From: Enoplosus armatus
Lineage: Eukaryota > Chordata > Actinopteri > Centrarchiformes > Enoplosidae
Assembly (NCBI RefSeq): GCF_043641665.1
Contig: NC_092180.1
Location: forward strand, 6,751,891 to 6,815,890
DNA: 64,000 bases
Direction: 5' to 3'
Below the pieces are notes generated by a model. That model made no database searches, was not told where the DNA came from, and was given only the letters and a program-made list of their open reading frames with translations. A program made the position numbers and the translations under genes. Below, piece by piece: positions 1 to 12,750 of this stretch; position 1 is the first letter of the stretch, and each line of letters begins with the position of its first letter.

Positions 1-1554
1 ATTATATGTTGTCGTACGGCGAGTTAAAGAAACCCACCACACAAAATCAGACGACCTGACATCCTTGTGTGATGCAGTGCAGTCAGCTGTCTAATCCTCT
101 TTAGGATAGCAGTTCATTTCAAAGAGCTCTTTTGAAATGTAAATCACGATAAACAGAATTTTAATGCGCTGAAATAAAAAGTCTTCACAACAAACAAATA
201 AGAGATTTCTTTTTTAAATTCTGCGAGTTCTGTGTGCAATGTTGTTTCCAGGTAAGTGGTTTCCATAGAAAGATACCTTTAAATTAAATATATTACATTT
301 TCAAATATTCAGTAATACACAACAGTTTCTAGAATGTCTCTTTTATATATAGTACGTGTCATTTTATTTTAAAATATATTTCCATAACTCAGTGATTTGT
401 TCAATTTATGTTTAATTTGTTCGCTTTTTTGTGAAAATGACTTTCTGTCCATTAAATCCGTTGACGTTGCATCTCTTTTGTCACCGAGAATAAAAGTAAC
501 CCTTTTGTAACATGAGACTCTCAAATCCATCTAGGCAACAGAAACAGTGTGCGCCTTCACCAGCTGATAGTAATGACAGGTCATCAAGTCTAACTCGGGG
601 TCTGAATGTTCAGCATAATTTTAAGCACATCTGTTTAGCGTATTAGGAAAAAACATGACCTGTAATTACAGGGCAGCGTTACAGTGGCTCTCGCTGTCTT
701 CTCTGAGGATGGGGGACGACTGCTGTCTTTCTGCCTTCAGCAGACCGCAGGAAATCTTTTTGAAATCTGAGCCTGGTGGTGCAGTCAGAGCCGCAGTCGA
801 CAGAGAGGCAGCACGAGCTGCAGCAGCAGCGCGATGATGACGCCAGTTTGGTTGCAGGCTTCACGGAGGTGACAGAAGATGTTGGCGAGAATCATCTGAG
901 AGAGGCAACGTATAAAGTTATGGCCTCATGGCGTACTGCACACCCAAAGCTTGTGGAGAGGGGATGTGGAGCGAGATTTTGTGAAAAAAAAAAGAAATAA
1001 AGAAGACATTCTAGGTTACAGGAAAATTCCATCCTCAGATACTCTTTCACTTCGTATCATTAATCTATGATCTTCATGTGTTGTAGGAGTTTATTCTGCG
1101 ACTAAACTTCCCTTAAACATGTCTCACCTCTTTCTCCCTTCAGTTTGAGACTCCATTTCCCAGAATGCCTTCTCACAACCCCAGAAAACGTGCACGGTCT
1201 TGTTTTATTCAGTCAGGTTTCATGTGTTGGTGCAGACAGCAATGACAACAGGAACAGGATCAACAAGGACCAAGAGTTTGTGGAAAAGAAGGACAAGTAT
1301 TGAGTCTTTCACTCAAAATGCAATATGTTTTGTGTTTATAAAATGTGTTTTTTTTGGCTAAATGGAAGTTATCACTATATTGATGATACATGTTTGATTC
1401 CAGTGAATACACATTGTTGAACTGATTAATGAAGGATTATCATAAATGTATTGGCTCGACAGGGACACACGTACTTTATTACAATGTAAAGATGGATTCT
1501 TATTGAGTATAGCTTCACAAAATGTGGTACTTTTGTCTTCTCGTGTCACGCATT

Positions 1555-1815
1555 CGTTGTGTGAAATATGGTCATCAGTTCTTGAGTTATGGCCAAAAAC
1601 GTGTCTTATGAGTTCACAGTGACCTTGACCATTGACAACCAAATTCAAGTCCGTTCATCCTTCAGTCCAAGTGGACGTTTGTGCCAAATTTGAAGAAATT
1701 TCCTCAAGACGTCCCTGAGATATCACGTTCACGAGAATAAGACGGACTAATGGACGAACAACCCAAAAACATGATGCCTTCAGCCACGTCTATCGCCGGC
1801 ACGGAAGCATAAAAA
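1555..1815 (+). repeat. Dispersed teleost repeat fragment
   Basis: The text runs 'gtgaccttgaccattgac', 'aagtggacgtttgtgccaaa', 'cctgagatatcacgttcac', 'atcgccggcacggaagcata'. I recognise this as a high-copy interspersed element scattered through many percomorph genomes. The copy is diverged. Class cannot be decided from one copy. Confidence 0.6.
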
Positions 1816-2794
1816 AAAAGGAAGTCTGGGTACATTCAGGGGTTGCAAATTGATTGATTGTTCAAAAATAGTTCAAAATACCTATCACAATTTCCCATAG
1901 TGCATTTCCATAGCAAATTTCCACGTTTGAATCAATCAACGCAGCAGCTGTTTGATTACTAGGTACATAGATTTCTCTCTACACCCTAAAACAAACTCCC
2001 GCTTTAAATGAACTGACAATATGCACTTTCATATTTTAAATATACTTATTTAACCAAAAGAGACCATAAATCCACAGAGAATTAACGTCAAGAACAAAAC
2101 TACTTAGTCCACTCTCTCAGAACAATACTTCATTCTCTCAGTTGAGAAGGTCAGAAAAGTCCAACCCTCCATCTGAACCCTTATTAAGCTCACACTGGCT
2201 CGGACTCTCCACCCCCAAAACTAGGACTTGGGAGAAACTTATTACAGTTGGCATTTGAGTCTCCTCTCATAGCTCACCTGCTCTGAAGTGCAGCTCAGCC
2301 AGGATGAAATGCAGAGCAAAACTATTTGCTAAGCCGAGACAGCTTCACTGTGAAGTGGGCTCTTTCAGGCCGAGTGTAGGACTCTGACTTTGTGGAGACA
2401 ATAGGGACCCTCTAATCGTCTCCAGGGTGTCTGACCATAATCGTTCAACCAGACTACTAAGTCACTGCAGTGAATGCCCGCTCTGAAATGCATCAGTGGG
2501 TAATCTAGATGAATGCAGGTAGGTGCCAAAGTAAAAGGACGGGGACATTAAACTGAACATTGTGGCTCAACAAGACTCAGGAGAGTTCAGTGGAGGGCGC
2601 ATATATCATTCTTTCATGATAAATGTGATGACCTGATGTTTTAATGATCAAACGAGGAATCTTTAATAAGATGTAAGGCTCTGTTTGTTGAGACTGAGAG
2701 AGAATTATTATGTTTATGCACCTTCAAAGCAGCATTAGGACAGAAATATTTTAATCACCACATAATGCTGTTTTTTGTTGTTGGTGGTTGCCTT

Positions 2795-2990
2795 GTCTGC
2801 TAGTTTAGTTTAGTTTAGTACATTTATTTATATCAGGGACCATGCACAAAATACATGAATCTCAAAAAAGGAGAAAAGATGCTTTGTGCCAGATTTAGCT
2901 ACAAGCTCATTTCCATCTGTAGTCCCCGGGCAGGTGAAAGGAAACAATAAAACACAGAGAGAGCAAAACCTCATCATCTCCACTACAAAT
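2795..2990 (+). repeat. Dispersed teleost repeat fragment
   Basis: Starts with a TTTAG-type simple repeat (tagtttagtttagtttag) and continues with 'atcagggaccatgcacaaaa' and 'tttccatctgtagtccccgg'. This arrangement recurs in fish genomes and looks like the tail of an old retroelement. The class is uncertain. Confidence 0.45.
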
Positions 2991-5900
2991 GGACCAACAA
3001 CCTACTGATACCCACGCAGGCATACGCACACACACAATAACACATTTCATACGAATAAACACAAACAGAATACAAACGTCAAAACATGGTCTGATGGTCA
3101 AACAATCGACCATGTATCTCTTGTTATCTGTTATCTCTAATTACAAAAAGAAAACTCTGAGAGCACACACCTCCGCCAAGGCTACACAACCCTCTAATTA
3201 GTTATTTTAATACACAACATGTTAGGAAAGAAATGTTAAGAAATTCAAGAGTTGCACCAGGATGCAGATCGTCAAAAACATATCACTTGTTGATTGGCCC
3301 CAAGGTAAACTTAACGCCAAATTTCAACAAAATCTGATAACAACATTTTGAGATATTCTGACACTTAAAAGACCAAAAACCTCACCAGCAAAATATGATA
3401 CATAAGTCATTTCACAGCATAAAAAACTAATTATCAAACATTAATGCTATATTTGGGTGATATTTGGCTGATTTAGCCTCCAAAACAAATACAAAAGTAA
3501 TTTGCCTACGATTAACACAAGGTTACTGTGACAGCAGCATCTCTAACCGACTGAGTTTTAATTCCACAGTTAATGATTAGACTTGAGAATAATCTCAAAG
3601 TAGCCTATATCATCTGCTCATTTACTACGCTGATAACTACAGTATAGATTACACAGGAGAGGCATTCCAGCTATTAGTGAGCATGTGAAATCCACCTTAT
3701 CACGGCCTGTTTGTTGTCAGTTACCACAACTATCTCCACTCTTCCTCCCCTCTTGCCTCATTCTGACAGTGCACAGACTACTGTAAACTGACAGCATTCC
3801 TCACAGATAAGAGCGGCAGCGTACTGTAGAGGCAGAACTCTAAACTTATAATATATCTGGTCTGGTTTTTTACATTTTAGATGACACAGGCAACGTTCTC
3901 CCATTTGGGAACCTGTGTTAGAAATATAATGTTCACTACCATAAAAAAACAACTGCACTCTCAATGTTGGTGAGGACATCCCTTCGTTTGGTCCCACACC
4001 TTACCTCTCTTTTTTAATCAACCGTCTTTAAGCAAATTAAAATTCCAAATAAAGTTATTTGATGGTGCTTCACATCAGGTTATTCGACACCCTGTTCCTC
4101 CAAAAGTGATATAGATACGGCAGACCGTACTTACTCTTCTGCACATACTCAGAACACACATTTTCGGCTCTGTACTCATTAATAAAGATGCTTAACTTTG
4201 GATTGGCTGTATTCTTCTGCTGGGAAAATGTTTCAACCATAAGACAAGATTCCTCAGAACAACACTAAACTTCAGCATATGTTAACCTCCTTCTCTAACT
4301 TGAACTTTACGGAAAGAAAAAAATGCAGTCAGATATTTACAATCAGTAATAGACCTCAAACTTGTTGAAAGACCTCTTGCGACCTCTTTTGTTTTTTATT
4401 TATGTCAATTCAATTTGTGCCCGTTATGTGATGAGTATTTCAATACTGATTTGACGTATTGTTTGTACACAAAACAAATTGTTAATAAAGTTTCTTGAAG
4501 GGCATGAACTTTCTTTCATATCCTGTCCTCCTGACTAGCCTGTATCCCAGAAATAAAAATTAATACATCACATAATTTATTTAAAGTTTTAATGTCATAT
4601 TTATCCCTGAGTTGGTGTTAAAATATAAACACAAAACACAGCACTTGCTGGTTAAATATCCTAATTAATATTTCCTCATGCCATGACATACACTGGAGCC
4701 AATGCAGCCATATGAAGGCTTCAGCGCTGCTCTGCAGAAAAGGACAGTATTGTGTACCATTACACAACAGCACATACCTGGGGATTAACCATAGGCCCTG
4801 TCGGCCCTGTCCTGTCTGTACCATAAGAGGCTGCAGGGGGGCCAGTAGCTATTGTCACAGCTGTGTCACAACACACAGAAAAACTCAGCAAATCACAACT
4901 TTAGTTTCCAGCGCTCTGCTGCCAAAACCCTGCAGTAACGTGCCACTGGCATCTGGAGGCTCCTGACATTTAACCTGCGTGTGTCATCATGCAAATTTTA
5001 CTGCTAATACCGGTGTACCTGAACTAAAGTACAATGTTGAAATCAGGACTTTTAAGAGTACTTTTACTTTGTGGTGTTGCCACATTAAGTTTCAAATCTG
5101 AAACAGTCCTCCTCCACTGATTAACAGTTTCCATGTGGCCATCCAAGCCACTAACCATCCACTTCCATGCAAGTGAGCATCCACATCCACATCTAACTTT
5201 ATTCATTTATTTAACACAGCCCTTTTGAATCATGGAAACACATAATCACTCAGAGCCAATTTATAAAAACTATACAGTAGGAAAAAGAAACTCAAAAGGT
5301 CTTGAAGCTCAGCAAACGGCTTTATTTACATGACATTTTGAAAATTACCACAAGGGTTTCTCAACAAAAAGAGATTTTGAACACTTTCTTCTCTGTCCAA
5401 AACTAATTTAATTGTAAGATTTTAATTTAAGGGGATACAGACCAAGCTTCCCGCAAGATCAGTATTGTTTGTTGACTTAATTTCCCACTTCCAGGGATTA
5501 ATTAAAAAGAGTTAAGCTCACATACACAAAACTACAAAGAGCAACACAATGCACTTTCTTCTCTCCATCTCACTCCAGCTACTGTTAGCAACAGTGAGTT
5601 AATGAGGGGAAATGCAAAACGCAGGGAAGCTGAGCCTTTGAGGCCAAAGCCTCCCTCATATAATGGCCTACTAAAGAAAGGGGAGCTTTGTTCGGTGCAA
5701 CACAAGCAGGTTCCTCTTTAATGACTTCATGTGCATGCCAATCACTTACGCCACACAATCCCATCATGAGGCCACAACACTTTTCAGGACATCCCGATCA
5801 TGTGAGCCCGCAGCACGTGACTCGTTGTTCTCCCCCAAACACAAGCTGCGACTCAGGTCAGCAGGTAACACCTTGAGGGGGGTCTGATGATGGGGTCATT

Positions 5901-8619
5901 CCTATTTTAAGATTATGTTAGAGGCTCTAGGAGCAATGCTCACAGAAGGCCGCTGGAGCTGCTGTGGATGTGCAAAGGGCGAGTCACAGCACAGAGGGTC
6001 GTTACCTCAGTTATCAAGAGAACAAAACAGCACGTTTGAAGAGCCCCTGCACTACGAACACTGTATTTATGTCTTTACAGAACAATGACATGAATTCTGG
6101 GATATAGGCCCTGGTAACTGTTGTAACCTTCTTCCCAAGGCTGCAATTTTACAGAAACCGCCAGAAAAAGTGTTACTTGGGCCTATTTAAGCATTAGGGG
6201 GTTGAAGGTCACAGTTAAAGGCCCTTGGTGTTAGGGTCACAGTGTGGTGGACTTCATGCAGGTAATGAGGCAAAATGTTAATCTGCTTTTACTTTCCTTT
6301 GTTTTCCTGTTCAGTTAGAAATGTATTATAAAAATAACGTGTTTAAAACAGTAGAAATAATGCTGATAGCTGCACAATGGACTGCAGAATTATTTTCTAA
6401 ACCCACAGACAGAATTCCCTGTCAAAAGAATATGAGGTTATATATAAAAGTACTGCTGGTGTATATTTTATGACAGGAGGGTTTAAAACTGCAGAGTGGT
6501 TGTTGCTCTCTCTGCCATCATGATGCCTCTGCTGGTCTACATCTAAAATGTGCTGCAGTATATATGTGACACTCTCAAACACAGAGGAGGTGTCCTCTGA
6601 AGCCAAAGACTGTATTCAGTGAACTAAAGTCCCTCCCTCTTTGAATCTGCTTTTCTTTTGTGCGCAATTTTCCAGAGATGTATGAGGACATACACCTGAA
6701 ACCATCTATGACAACTTATGAAAGGTTGTGAGACATTTTACCAACTTATGAAAGGTCATATTTGCATTAAGGCCAATGGCAATAGTTTCAATGTGAAAGA
6801 CGTATCAATTTCAATGAACTTGAGTTGGACACAAAGGACAAGACTGGCCAAACGTGAGGCCACACCCAAGGTCTGACTGTCTGACAGGACGTGATGTACA
6901 AGGTGACAAACCTGAAGTCATTATCATTGTAGGATAATGATAGGGTAAGATTCGGATCAGATTCAAATATCCCACCGATATAATTTGATTTTGCATGTGT
7001 GGACGAGGTTTAGCGGTACTAAATTACTCGTATTGCCAGACCTAATGTCAGTCCCCTGCATTGCAAACCATATGACACCATATCCCTCTGCTTTAACACT
7101 GAATTTAATACTTTGAATTTACCTTCTGTATGAAATGCGTCATGTAAATAAAGTTGCTTTGCCTTGACTGCAACTCAAGCAACACTGTGACTGGCTGGTT
7201 CTCACTGTCCAGTAAAGGGCAGTGGATTAAGGGCAGGCAGTGAAATTTGGGCACAATGATGTCGATGGAGAACAGCTCTCACCAAGTATGACTCGGTTCC
7301 CTTCGTTCGTACCAAAGAGCCGTTGAAAAGAACACACGAACGTAACATGACTTGTTTCCCCGAGAGACCGCTGACTGAACCACAAACTTTTCATGAAGTG
7401 ATGCTGCGTTCCGAGTAAACGTTTGTGATTTCGCGTCACCGTTCTATATTCAAAGTAGAATTAGAAAGGCAGACTGTCTTATTCAAATGCTTCAAATTCG
7501 TTCCTATAACCACAAAATCCCCTACAGCCACACAGATTAGCTCCCGCAAAGATTCAAAACTGTGAGCCTTCAACCTTTCAAACCACAGCTTCAGTCGCTC
7601 AGGTGGTGTCGGTGATATCGCACGGCGCAGCCCGACGTGATACGAACTGAGGCCAGTCTTTTAGAAATAGCAGACAGTGGGGGCCTGCGGGGTGTCAGAT
7701 GTCGACAGGGACCAGTTGCTGGAGTCTCAGCCTGGGCCGCCTCTCATGCTACAGCAGCTGTGTCTTCTCAGACCTCACATTCCTGCAGGACAGGCCCACT
7801 TTACTCTCATCACCTGTGCTGATCTGAGGGCAGGACGAGCTCTCATGGGGAACCTCACAGCTACTTGAATTAAAGCCATTTTCTTTAACTGTTTTTTGCA
7901 GTTATGAAAGGATACGGGGATCTGAAACAACGATTACAAATGTTTTTACTAAATGAAAAAGACAAAAACTTCAAGCAAAGGAAAGAACCATGATATGAAG
8001 ATGTTTAGCCCTAATAATCACAGAAATCCTGTTCTAAATACAATGATGGGAGATTTAAAAAGATGATCAAGGGCACCCTGTTGGTTTATGAGTTAGGACA
8101 CTGACCATGAATTGCAAAGTCCCCTTTGTTGCATGTTGTTCCCCATCTATTTATTTACTCTGTAATAATAAAGGCTTAAAGTGCCCAAAAAGAATAGACA
8201 GATACTGAGCGAGCACAACAAGGTACTGTAACTTTAAACTCATCCTTGAGCAGCACGGACACAATGTAGGCCAAAGAGTCCAAAGGAATACTAAACTGAC
8301 AAAATACAAAATATCTGAAGGTGCATTAAAGACAGAACAGAGTGATATCTGGTGTTGTGAGTTTGCAGCCGTGAAAGTCGACTCTCTGTCCACTGACAGA
8401 CTGAGGCGTACACGCATGATTCAGCAGCTTCTTCACCCCATCAGACCTCCCTGTACAATTACAGCTGCTTTGCAGTCTTTATTGCCTCCACTGCATTATA
8501 AGCTGTACTGTCTGACCTCCACTAAATAATACATGTAAACATTTACCCCACCCTACTGCAGCCAAACACTCAAACCAGCTCACATCCTCTTCTTATTCCT
8601 TAACAAATATTAATACAAA

Positions 8620-8850
8620 ATACCAGATGTATGTGTGCTGGCAAATTAATTAATTAATGTTGCATGGTTCTGAGTGTCTTATGTGCTCGTATGTGTCTGT
8701 TTCCTTTCATTTATGCTGCATCATCCTCTATGTGCACTGATGCTTTTGTATGTATGCCTTGTTTGTTTCTTTTAATGTGTAGAAACACCAACCTGCCCAG
8801 GAACTACAGATGAAAATGATCATCTTTACATTAAGTATTACATTAAGTAA
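8620..8850 (+). repeat. Probable degenerate retroelement 3' end
   Basis: Contains a run of short TGTGC/TATGT words followed by 'acctgcccaggaactacaga' and 'tgaaaatgatca', a tail pattern often seen in fish LINE-derived repeats. There is no open frame. Confidence 0.35.
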
Positions 8851-9250
8851 AGTAAATCCAACCAGGATTCATCATTTTCACAGGGCTGCGGTTCTTCAGT
8901 GTTGCATTTCATGAGGATAATATTTGTGGCTTTAGATGCAGAGCAAGCACTCTGTAGCTGCAATGTGAAATGACATGTCAGTGAGCAGCAAACTTTTCAC
9001 GAGCTTTCACACCACACATAGGCTCTGATTGTGACTACTCATTCAACAAAAGCACCGGCTGAGCCCATACACACCTTAAAAGCATGGCAGCTGAAAAACC
9101 ATCTTGCAATCAGAATCAGAGAAAAGAGAAAATAGTGGAGATTAAAAGCACAGGTTTCTTGATTCATTGGCTGCAGCCCAAAGCCCCTCTTCCCACTGCG
9201 GGGCAGCCCACCACACCACAGAGTCTAACTACTGAACATCACGCTCTTAC

Positions 9251-9500
9251 CTCCAGACGTGAACGCTGAAGTCAAATGTAAGTGGGACTCAAGTTTTTCG
9301 TCTGCTCTCGGGATGTGTTGCAGAGCAGCACACACGTAGTAGCCTAAGTCTCTATTTAATTCCCTGCATTCCCACTGAATTAATTGGGTTTCTTCTCTCT
9401 GCCGCCGATCGCCTCCCAACAACTCTTCGAAATTCAAGTCTGCGCTGGATATCTGCGCATGTTGGGTTTTTTTTTTTATCCGTGCGTGTTCGCTGTTTGA
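9251..9500 (-). other. Probable 5' noncoding exon of a divergent gene (myo9a by synteny)
   Basis: On the minus strand TCTGGAG|GTAAGAG gives a near-consensus donor, so an exon would end at 9251 and start somewhere in the CpG-rich block near 9.5 kb. In human, MYO9A and SENP8 lie head to head, which makes myo9a the likeliest owner. The open frame through this exon (70 codons from an ATG at 9437) resembles no known MYO9A N-terminus, and I treat it as untranslated. No myo9a coding exon is seen between 1 and 9250. The left boundary is firm only if this donor is used; the right boundary is a guess. Confidence 0.45.
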
Positions 9501-9539
9501 GTGAAATTAAAACGCAGTCCTTCGCAGCTCGGTGACGGT

Positions 9540-9976
9540 CGCTGAAAACTCTTCTTTGCCTTGCTAATCAGTGCTGCCACTCTCGGACGCGCAGCAGTGC
9601 GCGTTCACTGTGCTCCTGGGCGGGGAGAAAACACAGAGGGAGGACGGAGCCAGGTCCCCAGGACCGGAGCTGGGCTGAGAAGCGAGTTTGTCTTAGTGGC
9701 CGCACGGGGTATTACAACTTCCGTGTTCATCACGCCCAAAAAGCACCCCCCTACCAACACAATCATTGGAAAATGAGCGGCTGTATAGCGACGAATACAT
9801 TTTTCTGAGCTCTCAATCGGCTCGGCCGGAGAAGGACTCCAGCGCGCATGCCCAGTGGGCCAATAACGCAGAGGCTGTTGGCGTAGTGAGCGATTTTCAT
9901 TGGAATGAAAGGGGCGCCATCTTTGAACGCGGTATCCAGGATATCTACATCCATGGACGGAGCGACATAACAGGAA
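9540..9976 (+). promoter_or_regulatory. senp8: CpG-rich, probably bidirectional promoter with senp8 noncoding exon 1
   Basis: This is the most CpG-dense stretch in the left part of the window. It holds motifs typical of TATA-less housekeeping promoters: an ETS-like ACTTCCG (9717-9723), an NRF1-like GCGCATGC (9844-9851), CCAAT (9860-9864), an inverted CCAAT (9899-9903) and a YY1-type GCCATCTTTG (9916-9925). A donor site, GAA|GTAAGC, follows at 9977, so a noncoding first exon ending at 9976 can splice to 11366, just ahead of the senp8 ATG. On the other strand a strong donor ends an exon at 9251, which suggests divergent transcription. The exact start sites cannot be read from sequence. Confidence 0.7.
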
Positions 9977-11365
9977 GTAAGCAGGAAATAACCAAATAAC
10001 ACCTCACACCACATGTTTTTAGATGGTTAAACCAAACCTGAGCGTCTATTTTGATTTTATATAAGATCCTCATGACGGGAGTTGTGTTGTATTTTCTTTT
10101 TTACATACGTGTTTGTCTTTCATCTTATGCAACTGTAGCTAAAGTATCGATAACTTTTCAATCCTTGTAGCTAGGTAACGAAACAGGCTGGTAGCCTTTC
10201 AGTAAATGTACTGCGCAGGTACTCTGTCGCAAAATGTTTAAGGTCTTGTTGCAGCGGTTTACGTTAGGCTTTGCGATGAGGGACAAGACGGCAGTTTCCG
10301 TGGTAGTTTTTATGTGAAAGTTTCTTTTACAGGTATGGACATTTAGTCAACTGCTTGTATTTTAATTTGACAGTACATGCTTTAAGTTCTACAGGTTAAG
10401 ATTACTGTTTTACTGAGTTGTTTGGCTTCGTGATGAAAGTGGTGGCTAGCTAGCTCATGCTAAAGCTAAAGACCGTTTCAGCAGTTAACTGACTGACTGA
10501 CTGACTGCTGGCAAAAACGATTATAACTAACTTAAACGCATTGCAGTAATGTGACAATGTGCGCAGTGGCATTACCGGACAGCTGCTCCTGAAGTTTGTC
10601 AGTTATAGCCGATTAAACGCCATTGTAAAAAAAAATAACTGTCTCTTAATACGATAAGACAATTTCGTCTCAGTGAGTAACAAACCAAGTCAAGATGGAA
10701 CCAAATAATGGAATCTGGATAATTCTGTTTAGGGCTACTAAAATGTTTTTAAGGATGACTTGACATGGTTCAACTTGAACACAGCTTCATCCCTGTGCAG
10801 CGCAGTGGTTTAGAGACACATCCAATGAAGATCAAACAATTTGGATTTGCATCATCATGTTCAGGATGTGGTTTGTGACATGTCACAGTAAAAGTGTTTT
10901 ATTTTGAAACTAATTGCACAAAGATTTCTGTTTGTAAACTGACACAGACCAGTGCGAAATATTCTACTGCTGCAAATGACAATTGTTTTTATTAATGATT
11001 AATCTGTGGATTGTTTTTCCAACCGATTGTTTGGTGTATAAACTGACATAAAATAGTGAAAAATGTCCTTTGTATTTTTCCAGAACTCAAAATGACACCG
11101 TAGAATTGCTTGTTTCGTCCAACCAACAATCCAATTTGATTACTCCTCTGATTAAATGTTGATCAACTATTCATTGCAGCACTACAGAATCTTCCGATTA
11201 ATTTCTTGATTAATGGATTCATTGTTTGGTCTACAGAATGTAAAAAAAATGCACATCACAAATTATCTTCAAATTGCTTTTGTTTTTTTTCTCAAAAAAA
11301 AAAGTTAATAAATCTTCTGATGATTTACTTCTCGGCTAAACGTTGAGCTCCTCTGTATTTTTCAG
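9977..11365 (+). other. senp8: senp8 5'UTR intron
   Basis: Predicted 1389-base intron between noncoding exon 1 and the single coding exon. It starts GTAAGC and ends TTTTTCAG. Its 3' half contains a dispersed repeat (about 10975-11240). Apart from that it contains no recognisable exon on either strand. Confidence 0.6.
10975..11240 (+). repeat. Dispersed repeat with ATTAATC-rich ends
   Basis: Carries 'attaatgattaatctgtgga' near its start, a middle section with 'ttgcttgtttcgtccaacca', and 'cgattaatttcttgattaat' near its end. The same family appears at about 50860-51065 (with 'gaagcaaagcctcacgtttg') and possibly at 32270-32355 ('attaatcgactaatcatttc'). It lies inside the senp8 5'UTR intron, just before the coding exon. 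Confidence 0.5.
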
Positions 11366-11392
11366 ACTGACACTCTCTGACCAAGTTGGAGG

Positions 11393-12058
11393 ATGGACCC
11401 TGTAGTGCTGAGCTACCAGGACAGCCTGTTGCGGCGCTCTGATGTGTCCTTACTGGAAGGACCTTACTGGCTCAATGACCAAGTCATTGGTTTTGCCTTT
11501 GAGTACTTTGCTGCTGAGCGCTTCAGAGTCCTGGGGGAGACCATCATCTTCATCAGTCCGGAGGTCACCCAGTTCATCAAGTGTGCTTCCTGCCCTGCTG
11601 AGTTAGCCTTATTTCTGGAGCCGCTGGATCTTGCTTCTCGTCAGTGGGTCTTCCTAGCTGTTAACGACAACTCCAACCAGACCGCCGGGGGATCCCACTG
11701 GAGCCTTTTGGTCTACCATCACAACTCCAACCACTTTGCCCACTATGACTCTCAAAATGGCAGCAATTCACTGCACGCACGACGCATCACCACCAAGTTA
11801 GAGCCTTTCCTGGGCGCAGGGAGAAAAGCGCTGTTTGTGGAGGAGCCCTGCCCATCACAGCAGAACAGCTATGACTGCGGCATGTATGTTATCTGTATCG
11901 CAGAGGCCTTATGCGAGAAGGCCAGGGTGGAGGGCTCGCCACGCCTTCCTGTGCAAATCATCACCCCAGCCTACATCACCCAGAAGAGGGCTGAATGGTG
12001 CAGACTGATCCAGAGTCTAGCTCAGAGTGACCTCTGCTGCTCTCTGTCTTTTCCTTAG
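11393..12058 (+). CDS. senp8: Sentrin-specific protease 8 (NEDD8-specific cysteine protease, DEN1), complete
   Basis: This 221-residue protein is a C48-family (Ulp1-like) cysteine protease. The family member SENP8/DEN1 matures the NEDD8 precursor and removes NEDD8 from hyper-neddylated cullins and other substrates. The sequence opens with MDPVVLSYQDSLLRR and contains the substrate-groove segment GPYWLNDQVIGF (23-34). The catalytic residues are visible: His102 in GGSHWSLLVY, Asp119 in HYDSQNG, and Cys162 in NSYDCGMYV, with the oxyanion-hole Gln just before it in CPSQQ. Length is close to the human protein (about 212). The ATG is the first one after a good acceptor (TTTTTCAG ending at 11365), and the coding sequence is not interrupted by introns. 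It stops at TAG. A 3'UTR follows, with AATAAA at 12726-12731 and a GT-rich stretch just after it. The family call is very secure; the species-specific name follows the vertebrate orthologue. Confidence 0.97.
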   Translation: MDPVVLSYQDSLLRRSDVSLLEGPYWLNDQVIGFAFEYFAAERFRVLGETIIFISPEVTQFIKCASCPAELALFLEPLDLASRQWVFLAVNDNSNQTAGGSHWSLLVYHHNSNHFAHYDSQNGSNSLHARRITTKLEPFLGAGRKALFVEEPCPSQQNSYDCGMYVICIAEALCEKARVEGSPRLPVQIITPAYITQKRAEWCRLIQSLAQSDLCCSLSFP

Positions 12059-12750
12059 CACGTTGATTGCCCCTCGCTATATGCAGAACAGCTGTCATCC
12101 TCCTACATATCTACTGCTGGAGCACCTGAATGCACTCCTTGAATACAACATATAACCATACATGAAGTATATTTATATTACAGTCTCTATCATACTCCGT
12201 AACAGAAAGAAGTTCAAAAAGATAAAGCAATGTTACGAATCTTTAATGATTCACTGAACACTTGGTGTCATGTTTATCCTTTGTATATGCACAGCAACAT
12301 ACAATATGTAAACAAGAACACCAGCATGCCTATAAAAGAATTTACTCCCTTGTACATACTAAGAGAGGATGGAGAATATGTCAGACTTTTCTTTTCTCCA
12401 TTGTATTAGTTTGGGGCGAATGTAGAAATGTTTACACAGATTATTGCTCAGGGTCATTTTAAATGAACAAGAATTGACAATAAGAATGTGCATCTTAACT
12501 TTGGCTCTTACTTTACGTCACATCTGTCCTGGTCACATCTGTATTCTGTTTCTCAGTTGGAACAGGTGTTATGTCTGCAACTACAAACTTTTAGTTTTGA
12601 AACATTTTAAAGAGGGTAAGACGTGCACTGTGAGTGTTTATCAGACAAAGGGCAATGTTGAGTGATGGAATGTATTTGTTATGGTCTCACAAAAAACAAG
12701 TATCAAACTCATTGTCTGTTGATTGAATAAATTTTACTGTTGTCACATTT
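12059..12750 (+). other. senp8: senp8 3'UTR
   Basis: AT-rich sequence after the senp8 stop. The best polyadenylation signal is AATAAA at 12726-12731, followed by TGTTGTCACATTTTTTGTTG, a plausible GU/U-rich downstream element. Other AATAAA words further on (for example near 13205) could give longer transcripts. Confidence 0.55.

Larger units (their letters stand above)
1..9250. other. Non-coding stretch, probably first intron of the divergent (myo9a-like) gene
   Basis: No convincing exon was found on either strand. The open frames here are short, have no family resemblance and lack paired splice sites. What can be supported is repeat DNA: pieces at about 1555-1815, 2795-2990 and 8620-8850, listed separately. 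A stretch at 7250-7400 with words like CGTTCGTACCAAAGAGCCG resembles repeat DNA but I cannot place it. The remainder is AT-rich single-copy-looking sequence. Confidence 0.5.

Noticed and set aside
4712..4966. 84-codon Cys-rich plus-strand frame
   Set aside because: No signal peptide, regular Cys pattern or splice context; likely chance.
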